The position numbers and the translations under genes are program-made. A DNA stretch of 64,000 bases from Amorphochlora amoebiformis (Eukaryota > Cercozoa > Chlorarachniophyceae). Shown here in pieces: positions 1-64,000 of this stretch. The stretch spans positions 1 through 64,000 of the forward strand of contig BAAHQB010000047.1 in the NCBI GenBank assembly GCA_054601695.1, written 5' to 3'. The notes below the pieces were generated by a model. The model searched no databases. It saw only the letters and a list, made by a program, of their open reading frames with translations, and was not told the DNA's origin. The first letter of the stretch is position 1. Each line of letters starts with the position of its first letter.

Positions 1-32
1 CCATGGGTTGTCAAAGTTATAATCTCTATGGG

Positions 33-33
<1 letters not shown>
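1..33 (-). repeat. Decayed copy of the 3' edge of mutase exon 7
   Basis: Bases 1-33 match bases 281-315 with a few changes. On the minus strand this is the end of the methylmalonyl-CoA mutase exon (reading ...YDSDNP) repeated in its own downstream intron. The window edge cuts it, so its donor context cannot be judged fully. Confidence 0.7.
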
Positions 34-5990
<5,957 letters not shown>

Positions 5991-6959
5991 ATCAGAGCAT
6001 CCTACTCCCCCCCCCCCCGTCCCCGAAACAATATTCCAGCCCACTCCCCTAAACCCTTTCCCGCCTTTTTGCCCATAATCTCTTCCTTTACTCTCTATCT
6101 CTTAATCACACAATTCTCTCTATAGCAAAAATACATGAACCAAAGAAAAAAATAATATTTACTGGCTGGGAGCTAAAATAGCGCCATTGGAGGGGTGGTG
6201 AAGCCTTTCTCATGAGTTGGCGCGAAGGTGTAAGGCGGATACGTAGCATTTTTTTAATTCTTTCGCGTTTTTTTCGCGTTCCGCTGGCTTACTGTCGGTC
6301 GGAAGTATGCCAAAGGCCGTACCCCCTGGAGGTAATAAGTAAAGGATATCTTATGGTGAATGTATCGGATATCGGTTTGGAGATATAAGGATATATAGAT
6401 ATCTCATTATTAATATATAGGTATCTGAGGATAACTTAATCGTTGATGATATTAACATCTTGATATCCATATATCTAAATATTATTATTAAGATATCAAT
6501 ATAGCTCTTTATAAATATATCATATATCTTAAAAGTTGTTATCTGTATATTTATGTAATATCTCAGATATCTAAGCATCGATATCCACAACCCACCGTAA
6601 TGGCGGGGACGCCCAAAAGAAGCGGAAGGTAGCCTGGAAGACTAAGCTTCGAATATCCAACAGTGACCAACAGCGGTTCCCTATCTTTTTAATTTTTCTT
6701 TATTTTTTCGCAAATAATGGGGGAGATGCAGCTTCCGGGGGGGTTAGGATGCGTATGCTCATGTGTGACACGACTGCGTGCTCTAATGTTGGTAATCAGA
6801 CGAAATCTGAATCCGTATCCATGTACATGCATCGCATGACATGATCTCTATCGTATACTTGAGTTTACGACCCGTGACATTCGTGGGACAAGCTCACTTG
6901 TCAGACGTACACGTTATTTTTCGTGTCAAAGGCACGTGTCTGGTTGAGAGAGTTTTAAA
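5991..6959. promoter_or_regulatory. Divergent intergenic region between mutase and transporter genes
   Basis: About 970 bases of non-repetitive sequence between two outward-facing start codons. It has a C homopolymer at about 6007-6019, a T-rich GCG-containing patch at 6248-6290 and a stretch rich in GATATC-like palindromes at 6350-6590. Two short ATG frames with donor-like ends, 6307-6331 and 6600-6628, could be alternative first exons of the transporter. No TATA box can be claimed in such AT-rich DNA. Confidence 0.5.
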
Positions 6960-24480
<17,521 letters not shown>

Positions 24481-24496
24481 TGTAGATACTATATAG

Positions 24497-24551
<55 letters not shown>

Positions 24552-24667
24552 TATACATATATATATATATATATATAATACACATATATATATGCATGTA
24601 TGTATTAAATATAAATATATACATATATATATATATATATAACACATATATGTAGATGTAAGTGTAG

Positions 24668-24717
<50 letters not shown>

Positions 24718-24746
24718 TATATATTATATATATATGTATATATACA

Positions 24747-24794
<48 letters not shown>

Positions 24795-24824
24795 TATATT
24801 GTAGATACATTTAATATATATATA

Positions 24825-24890
<66 letters not shown>

Positions 24891-24893
24891 CAC

Positions 24894-24969
<76 letters not shown>

Positions 24970-25008
24970 TTATATACAGATATAATTTTTCATACATATA
25001 TTTACATA

Positions 25009-25050
<42 letters not shown>

Positions 25051-25064
25051 ATACATTACATATA

Positions 25065-25104
<40 letters not shown>

Positions 25105-25634
25105 AAGAATGATGAATGATGCATGCACTCCACGAACGTGCTACTTAATATATATATATATATAAATATATATATATATATGTACACATATATATATAAT
25201 GCCACTATTATACCCCCATCAGCTCCAATCTCCGATAACCGAAAGCAGGCATCCAGACGTGCATCCGGTGCGAGCATTGTCGTGTAGTTCTAACTTGACA
25301 AACATCTAACTGTTCGTTAAATCATAGGTTCAAATCTGCTAGTAAGTAGATGTGTAATCTGGGTAATTATAGCTAGTATACCACCTGGAGAAAGATAAAA
25401 ACCAAAGCTAGACTGAGACCTGACCGTTAGTTAACATGTATACGGCCTGTGATCTAAGCCCTATGTGTTCTTACAGCTAAAGTTATTGGAAGTAATCAAT
25501 GGTTTGAGCATGCTCATTTTCTGGATTTCTAGGATTGCTTCGTAATTTCTAGAATTTCTAGAATTTTCATCGAACCCCGGCTAAGTGACGCATAAGGAAT
25601 AAAAGGGATAATTCCAAAAAAAAAAAAAAATACA
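24481..25634. other. 3' flank of the transporter: AT repeat and unique stretch, no clear gene
   Basis: AT repeat to about 25100 and again near 25150-25198. Bases 25200-25615 are unique. A minus-strand frame at 25199-25277 (MLAPDARLDACF...) is open but I find no partner exon. Bases 25571-25590 match the T-arm of the neighbouring tRNA. Confidence 0.5.
25616..25634 (-). terminator. RNA polymerase III poly-T stop for tRNA-Gly
   Basis: A run of about 15 A on plus (T on minus) ends at 25630, just past the tRNA 3' end, as expected for Pol III termination. Confidence 0.8.
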
Positions 25635-25705
25635 TGCGCCGACGGGGAATCGAACCCCGGCCAACACGTTGGCAACGTGCTATTCTGCCACTAAACCATC
25701 AGCGC
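25635..25705 (-). tRNA. tRNA-Gly (anticodon GCC)
   Basis: On the minus strand the gene starts GCGCTGA and ends TCGGCGC plus A discriminator, closing a seven-pair acceptor stem with one G-T pair. A-box-like GGTTTAGTGG and B-box GGTTCGATTCC are present. The anticodon stem GCACG/CGTGT holds loop TTGCCAA (anticodon GCC), and the T-arm is CGGGG TTCGATT CCCCG. There is no intron, and it is 71 nt with the discriminator. Confidence 0.95.
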
Positions 25706-26042
25706 ATGGAAATCCTCGCCTTTACAATCAACCTACGTAGCTATTTGGAGTCCGAAATGGTTCCGAAAATGCCTGTTCTATGAGTACGAGAGAAGGAAAA
25801 AGGGGGGGGGTTGAGGGTAATATCAAGGGGGATATATGCATTATCTATTTTGGGATATATCTTTTCGGATGCGACGATATGACTCAAAATACCTAAAAAA
25901 TGTTAATTATTGAAAACGCCTAATTTAAGTTTCCATGCCAACCTGTGTCACGCTGTGTGACATTGACAATGTCGCGATGATGGTCAGTCAACCGGGCACT
26001 TCAACGCGCCCCGCCCTGCCCCGATCGCATACCAAATAAAAA

Positions 26043-28130
<2,088 letters not shown>

Positions 28131-29167
28131 ATTTTCTGGTGAGATCCGGCCTGATAGAATAGATAATTAATTGTATGTTTGCGCGAAAAGTCCAATTTAG
28201 CTAATCGTCACGATCGAACATCTCCTAGATCTCCTAGATCTCGCCAGAGGTCATGTAATATATCGAGTATATCTAGTATATGTACATCCTCTAGATCCTA
28301 GACATCGCTTGTTGCATTCCCCATATCTCGGCGCCAATCCGAACTGTGATTGACAGTACAGTCATGAATCTAGTGGAAATAGTATAAACCGTACGTAAAC
28401 TAGAAATACGCACACCAGAGGTCCGATTAGAAAAAGGTAAAAACATATCCAAAGCAAAAGTGGAGTAGATGCTATAAATGTCACAGTGCAAAGCTTAAGT
28501 CTAGAAGTTACACTAGTTGCAACACATTCTTCTAGACATTGTAGTTCTATCCACGGTGGCACGTAACAACTTCTATTTGGTAGCATTAGAGGTTAAGTGC
28601 CACTGTGCCAGGAGTCAACAAAATTGTGAGTCGGATCCTCAGGACACGCTCGACACTATCACTTGGCTGGAGAGATTCTAAGAGATTTTCACCAATGAAT
28701 TAAACCACGAAACCATGCAATTCAGCACTAGTAGCAATTCATCACGCATCAGACTACCCCCCCGGCGATAGACCTTTAGACAGAATTTGTCGGCCGCGAA
28801 ATTTAATTACTCGTTTTAGGTAAAATCACCGAAATCTAGGAAATACATCCTTTTGGGCTTGTTTTACTACTAGACTAGTCTTAGTACTCACTTCAAGCTT
28901 AAGATAACTAGTGTATCATATGGTACATATATTTCCTTAGTCTCTGGCCCGACAATGCACGTTCCAGACGTTGCAAAAGAAAAACCCGAATTATTGTTTT
29001 CTAGAGATATTTGTTATATTTTTACATAAACACTAATAATGCATACGCGTGCAATGCACGCGCTATAGCCTGGGCCCATATCTAGCATATGTATATACTC
29101 ATATATAGATATATCTAGATGATATATATATATATATCTTGATATCTCTATATATATATATATATAG
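28131..29167. other. Convergent 3' intergenic region, no gene seen
   Basis: Unique sequence between the plus-strand stop at 28130 and the minus-strand stop at 29168. Overlapping minus-strand frames at 28291-28586 are hydrophobic but lack splice or start support. A short CTCCTAGAT duplication lies near 28221-28240. AT repeats occur at 29090-29160. Confidence 0.5.
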
Positions 29168-58361
<29,194 letters not shown>

Positions 58362-58839
58362 AATCATCCATACAGAAGAAATAAACAATTTGAGATCTAA
58401 GACCTTTAAAAGAGTGATATCACCCACATCCCCCCCCCCCATTTTACCCTCTAATAGTACTAAGCCCTATATTAGAGTAGGAAATATCTTTATTTTTCGG
58501 AATTATAATGGAATAAGCCCTCTAGGCACCGCGGGAGGCAGCGTGCCCATGACGAGCGGTCCGGTCGGCTTGAGAGACCGGAACCCACGGAACCCAAACG
58601 GTAGTTCCGGATGACCTGTCATGCAGAGTGACAAATTCGTGACACATGGGTTGGTCACGTTCATAATATGTGACAAGGGGGAGTGACATAAACTGTCACT
58701 TAGGTAAGTCACAAGCCATATTTCTCCGTCGCCTTCGGTCCCTGTCTCCGCGTTGAGGAAACCCCACCCCCTTACGCACTCGTCGGAAAATAAGAAAGTT
58801 CGGCGCGGAATTTAAGAGAAGAGGAAAAAGCGGAGAGCC
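58362..58839. promoter_or_regulatory. Bidirectional promoter region with a GTGAC/GTCAC cluster
   Basis: 478 bases between the start codons of the GT31 gene (minus) and the small basic-protein gene (plus). GTGAC or its complement GTCAC occurs seven times between about 58628 and 58712, with spacing of about 9-17 bases, as for clustered binding sites. A C homopolymer lies at 58430-58440. The positions of transcription starts are unknown. Confidence 0.5.
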
Positions 58840-59572
58840 ATGTGCAGATTTTGCGACCAGTACCGCCAAATGGACTACATGGAGCCCAGCAGCTACGGCT
58901 TCGGGAGCATGGGGAGGTCCCCACATTTTTACTTTGCATAAAAAATCGCGATTTTCGCGCCAAGATGTTTGGGAGAGGGGGATTATGCGTTCTTCTGGTG
59001 TGGGGAGGAAGAAAGAGAGAGATGGACAGGTCGAGAAATAGGAAAAGAAAGGAGGGAAGGTCTTCGACATTAATGGGAAAATAGAAATGACCAGAGTGGG
59101 AAGTAGAGAATTGGAAGGAGAGGTGGAGAAAAGAGATGGAGAGAGGGGAGAGGGCAAGAGAGGAGAGAGCAAGTGTGAGAGAATGCAGGTGTTTGTCATC
59201 TTGGCTTTTTCATCAATATTCAGAGAACAGAAGGGGAAAAAAAGGGTACTTTTTTTGGGTGAACATCACAAGATTAAATATATGAGGTGTTTTGGGTGAA
59301 GTCAAAAGAATTACCATATGAGGTGTTTTGGGTGAATTCACAAGAATTACAATATGATGTTAACATATTCCTTTAGGTATTGTGATGCTGGTGGATTCGA
59401 ATACGACGCTGCTGGGGAGCAGCCGCTCTCGAGGTAGTAAATATGTACATAATACACATACATATGTATATACATACATATATATATATATATATAATAT
59501 GTATATATGTAAATATATGTATATAGTATTACATATAATTTACAGCCCTCGGGTAACGTAAATGTATAATAA

Positions 59573-59625
<53 letters not shown>

Positions 59626-59676
59626 AATACATTTCTTTTGAGTTTGTGTATGTATTTTAAACACAGTATACATATG

Positions 59677-59707
<31 letters not shown>

Positions 59708-59860
59708 CGTATGTACACTTTCAACACACATATGTATATCCATACATAGTAAACACATATGTAGATATTTTTATATAATATATATTATATAATATACCCA
59801 CATATAAGAAAAATATACATATATATAATATATATTTATACATATATATAAATCTATATA

Positions 59861-59910
<50 letters not shown>

Positions 59911-60017
59911 CCCCATATATGCAATATATATTTAGATATATAATGTAGGTTTGGAGGCCCATCCATAGCGAAATTCGGGGCAAAACCCAAACAAACAGAG
60001 GTCGGAACATATCTATC

Positions 60018-60060
<43 letters not shown>

Positions 60061-60186
60061 CATATATATATATATGTACACCGAGACATATTTATACATA
60101 TATAGTATAGTAGATACATGTATATCTACACATATACCAGTATATATATATGTATATGTATATGTATATATATATGTATATATAAA

Positions 60187-60239
<53 letters not shown>

Positions 60240-60404
60240 TATATTATAACTGTATGGGATATAAATATGTATACATATATGCATATATATATATATATAT
60301 ATATAGGACACAAAGCAAGTCAAATTGGCTGAAGTTACGGTTAGTGGACATTCTTTCCAATATATATATATATATATAAATAAATATATACAATATATGT
60401 GAAC

Positions 60405-60467
<63 letters not shown>

Positions 60468-60858
60468 TGTATATATATATATATATATATTATGTATATA
60501 TATATAGAACATAGCAGTATAGTATACTTATATTTATCTGTATATGTATATATATAGGAAACTTACATATACATATATATATATAGATATGTACATCGTA
60601 AATATATGAGTGTTTTTTTGTTATCTTTTTGTGCATGCGATAATATTATAGATTTCTTTTAGATATATAAATAGGTATATAAAAATATAAAATCAACTAT
60701 ATATATATATATATATCTAGAATATTTATTGTTTCAAGGCTACCAAGAAGAAGATAAAGAGAAGACCGACGGCTAGACTCGCCAAATACGGTCTCAAGAC
60801 AAAAATCAAACCGACCAAACCGACTAGACCGAAGGCCACAGCGAAATCAGCTACTTAA
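58840..60858 (+). CDS. Small protein with a strongly basic C-terminus, five exons
   Basis: Exons: 58840-58916 (ATG in good context, gagagccATG), 59377-59433, 59949-60000, 60307-60339, 60739-60858 (stop TAA). Phases agree and the joined frame is 339 nt (112 residues). The N-terminus is acidic/aromatic ([20 protein letters not shown]). The C-terminal third is Lys/Arg/Pro/Thr-rich ([19 protein letters not shown], then KPT repeats), as in linker-histone-like tails or nucleic-acid-binding proteins. I do not recognise the family. Introns are unique/purine-rich (first) and AT repeat (others). 59550-59568 is a decayed copy of the exon 2 edge (CTCTCGAG|gta). A further small exon between 60339 and 60739 cannot be excluded. 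Confidence 0.62.
58917..59376. other. First intron of the basic-protein gene
   Basis: Unique purine-rich sequence, not a simple repeat. It ends with two copies of a GAGGTGTTTTGGGTGAA word at 59284 and 59321. Overlapping open frames on both strands here have no splice or homology support. Confidence 0.5.
59434..60738. repeat. (AT)n introns of the basic-protein gene
   Basis: AT repeats between exons 2-5, with a decayed exon-edge copy at 59550-59568. Confidence 0.75.
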
Positions 60859-61403
60859 CATGTTGAGATCACCCGTTATATATCCGTAGTTCTAGCAGTA
60901 ATGTCACGTCACCTAAATCATGCATCGGAATGGAACCAATTGATGATGTAATGCCAATTGCGATAACAGTTGTCAACCATGTGTGCAGCAAGCACTAATA
61001 GGTGTGTGAGACTATAGAATAGTTTTCGTTGAAGTTAGATAGAAGTTACTCTAGTACTGTCTAGCTGTGTCCTAGGTAGAGAGAATAGTTTTGTCTGGTT
61101 TCCAGAGTTTGTTGAAGTTACTGTAATTGCATTAGATCTTACTAGCTTATTATAAATACAGAGTGTTTTCTACTTGAGTGGATATACTAGATATTTAGTA
61201 TCCCATGCAGTTCAGACTAATTGACACATTCTCTAGATTGTATCTATTTCTAGTATGTTCTAGACTTAGTTGCTATCTAGATTATAGATATATTTCAGTC
61301 GGACACCTCATGCTCGACTTTGATTATTCTAGTTTATGACTTCATTTTGCAACACTCTCGGCACATGCTGGACATGACTAGATGAGGCCACGCGCGGTAC
61401 GAC
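60859..61403. other. Convergent 3' intergenic region, no gene seen
   Basis: Unique sequence between the plus-strand stop at 60858 and the minus-strand stop at 61404. It is rich in CTAG words, and no splice-bordered frame was found. Confidence 0.6.
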
Positions 61404-61735
61404 CTACGGGGCGGCTTGCAACTGGCTTTTAGCCTCCGGATCCGGTGGTGAATCCGATCCTCCTGTGCTCCCAGGGGTGAGAATACTTCCTGGAGTTGGG
61501 GGGGTGGACACCGAGGAGGTTTTCTTGGAGAAGGATGCAAGGAGTTCTCGCGAGTGAAGCGCATCATCTAGCTGTTGGGACTGAATTTTTTCGCGTTCGC
61601 GGAGCTTGAAGAGATGGTCGATCACCTAACATGAGGGACGACAGGTGACGGGGGGGGTTGGTTTGGGTTTGGATGAACATGTCTTTATACATGTGTGGAT
61701 GACTGAATTGTGCAGATATCTATATCTGATATATG

Positions 61736-61770
<35 letters not shown>

Positions 61771-61830
61771 ATGCGAGATATGTATATCTATATGCCAACA
61801 TATTTGAATTTATGCGCATCATGTGATTTG

Positions 61831-61869
<39 letters not shown>

Positions 61870-62177
61870 ACCTGTTTTATATTAAGCCACTCGTTATATA
61901 TATATATATATATATATATGTTTTATACCTGTTTTATATTAAGCCACTCCTTTCGATACAATAGGATTCCATTCGTCTCATCCTCTATCGAGATCGAACT
62001 ATGGAGTTATACATATATATATATATATGTATATATTTACATACTATATATATATATATATATATATATATTTACAAATGTGCATATATTACATACCTCC
62101 AACATATATATATATATATATATATTTATATTTACATGTATATATATTATACGATATATGCACATATATACACATAC

Positions 62178-62214
<37 letters not shown>

Positions 62215-62233
62215 GCATATCTTACATATGTGA

Positions 62234-62266
<33 letters not shown>

Positions 62267-62310
62267 TGTACATATAGTAATAATATATGTTTACATATTC
62301 ATACATATAC

Positions 62311-62371
<61 letters not shown>

Positions 62372-62655
62372 ACAACACATTAAACCAAAACATACACCTA
62401 TACTATCGAAAAATATACATAAATACATCCATAAAATACACGCACACACATACATCTATTTACATTCTATACTATTCCGAAACTTATATATGAAAAACAC
62501 AATACTACCCGGGTCTGTCTTCCCCTATCGGCTTGAGAGCTGTTTTATTCCCACCAGTAAAAAGAATTTGAGTGTCCGGCTGGTTTTTGGATTCAGAATG
62601 TTAAAGGTATGTACGTATCAATTGTAAACACATAATTTGCATTAGTGTATGTATG

Positions 62656-62723
<68 letters not shown>

Positions 62724-63369
62724 CACACACATATATATATATATATATTTGTATATACGTATGTGCAGATCTGTGCGTGCGGATTTTCTGTGTTTGTGTG
62801 TGTGTGTGGTGTTTGTGATTATGAGTATGTGTGTATGTGTATGCCATACTTTAGTTACGTATGGATGTATATATATGTATATATACATATATATATACAC
62901 ATATATATATATATATATATACACACATATTGTGTGTTTATTTTTGCGAATATGTATACATAAGTGTCAATATATATATATACATATATATGTATTTATT
63001 TATATATTGTATATACACATATTGCATTACATACTTTTAGGTATACATATATATATGTGTGTATGTGTATATGTGTGTGCAATAAACACAAACAATATAT
63101 ATGTATGTATATATACATACATACATATGCAATATATATATATATGTATGTGTATATGTATATATGTGTATATATATAAACTACATCGTCTGGGTCCGTC
63201 ATCGACATAGTCGCGCTCGATACACATATATATGTATATATTTAACATATGGATGTGCATATATGTATATGTGTATGTATGTACATCTAAATATTGACAT
63301 ATAGATGTATAAATGTATATACATAAACTACGTCGTCTGGGTCCGTCATCGACATAGGTCGCGCTCGAT

Positions 63370-63401
<32 letters not shown>

Positions 63402-63775
63402 TTAAATGGATACATACATATATATATATATATTCATCTACATTTATATATGTATATATATATATATATATAATGTATGTATACATATACACACATATAT
63501 ATATATATATAGATGTATATATGTATATATATATAAACTACGTCGTCTGGGTCCGTCATCGACATAGGTCGCGCTCGATTGCCGATTCCAGGTGTTATTG
63601 CCTAAATTAATACATGAATATATATATATATATATATGTATGTATATATACTATATATATGTATATATATATATGTATGTATTATATTTTAAGTATATAG
63701 GTTATATACATATCCTTAACGAGGTATTACATGAATAAAACTAGTTTATATATATCTTTATACAAATGTGTGAAT

Positions 63776-63833
<58 letters not shown>

Positions 63834-64000
63834 TAATATATTCAGGCTCCCAAACATTGGATATATATACAGACATATATATGTATATATATATATATAA
63901 TATTTACATATATACATTTATATATGTATATATGTATATATATTATAATCTTTACCCTCACGTCTACATTTCACAGTGTCAGAACAACAATTATCCCTTT
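61404..64000 (-). CDS. Unrecognised protein, C-terminal exons (5' part beyond the right edge)
   Basis: Minus-strand exons in order: 63542-63601 ([20 protein letters not shown]), 62509-62579 ([20 protein letters not shown]), 61929-61998 ([20 protein letters not shown]), 61404-61625 ([20 protein letters not shown]..., stop TAG). Acceptors and donors are canonical and phases agree; the four give about 140 residues. The middle looks like part of a folded domain and the end is a helical Glu/Gln segment followed by a Ser/Thr/Pro/Gly-rich tail, likely disordered. No family is recognised. The last bases of the window (63950-64000) may hold a further upstream exon with donor gtaaag, but its phase does not fit simply. 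Confidence 0.65.
61626..62508. repeat. (AT)n introns with a copy of the [11 protein letters not shown] exon edge
   Basis: 61866-61895 repeats the last ~28 bases of exon 61929-61998 with its donor, downstream in transcript order. The rest is AT repeat with short unique patches. Confidence 0.8.
62580..63541 (-). repeat. (AT)n/TG intron with two copies of the DPDD exon 3' edge
   Basis: 63179-63222 and 63328-63374 each repeat the last 45 or so bases of exon 63542-63601 (CGAGCGCGACCTATGTCG...) with donor gtag, both downstream in transcript order. They are nearly identical, so recent. Confidence 0.9.
63602..64000. repeat. AT-rich right edge of the window
   Basis: AT repeat with unique patches at 63700-63770, 63830-63860 and 63950-64000. 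The last patch could be an exon on either strand; the window edge prevents a decision. Confidence 0.4.

Noticed and set aside
58696-59199. 167-residue minus-strand open frame
   Set aside because: Pro/Ser-rich with no domain. It overlaps the start and first intron of the plus-strand gene, whose exons have phase support.
62541-62555. 15-nt intron inside the 62509-62579 exon
   Set aside because: The stretch begins GT and ends AG but is a multiple of three and open, so read-through (GGNKTA) is simpler.
62562-62607. Plus-strand exon reading [16 protein letters not shown] with good splice borders
   Set aside because: The minus-strand exon 62509-62579 in the same place fits phase with three neighbouring exons; the plus-strand frame has no partner.

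Overview
This is a nuclear window from a eukaryote (probably a protist or alga; the sequence does not let me name the lineage). Most of it is simple repeat: (AT)n, telomere-type TTAGGG/CCCTAA arrays and (GA)n/(CT)n tracts. At first sight it looks like non-coding satellite, and the long open frames inside the repeats (Tyr-Ile, Ser-Leu-Phe, Arg-Glu, Asn-Pro or Thr-Leu runs) are artefacts. Between the repeats sit short unique islands of 14-260 bases with splice-site borders and more balanced base composition. Read as exons, they join with consistent reading phase into recognisable proteins. The repeats are therefore mainly the contents of spliceosomal introns.

Layout. (1) 282-5990, minus: first seven exons of methylmalonyl-CoA mutase, cut by the left edge. 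(2) 6960-24480, plus: about 28 exons of a 12-TM major facilitator superfamily transporter (about 593 residues), with introns of AT, CCCTAA and CT repeats. (3) 25635-25705, minus: tRNA-Gly(GCC) with a poly-T stop. (4) 26043-28130, plus: six exons of an unrecognised protein of about 157 residues, some with short ordinary introns. (5) 29168-58361, minus: a 29-kb gene of about 35 exons for a core-1-galactosyltransferase-like (C1GALT/fringe, GT31) enzyme, followed by a cysteine-rich, sushi/CCP-like C-terminal part. (6) 58840-60858, plus: five exons of a small protein with a very basic C-terminus, divergent from gene 5 over a 478-bp promoter region. (7) 61404-64000, minus: last exons of an unrecognised protein, continuing past the right edge.

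The main novelty is the intron architecture. Telomere repeats and dinucleotide repeats fill the introns, and their permutations often supply the GT and AG themselves. In most introns the sense strand carries the pyrimidine-rich version (CCCTAA, CT), and this flips with gene orientation. Around many exons the adjacent intron carries extra, partly decayed copies of the exon edge with its splice site: copies of the 3' edge plus donor lie downstream, and copies of the 5' edge plus acceptor lie upstream. A short dispersed element beside CCCTAA arrays occurs four times in two genes, always in sense orientation.

The genes do not form a pathway; they are a mitochondrial enzyme, a membrane transporter, a secretory-pathway glycosyltransferase and three unknown proteins. 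All exon models were built by eye from splice signals, phase and remembered family motifs. RNA data would be the decisive check.
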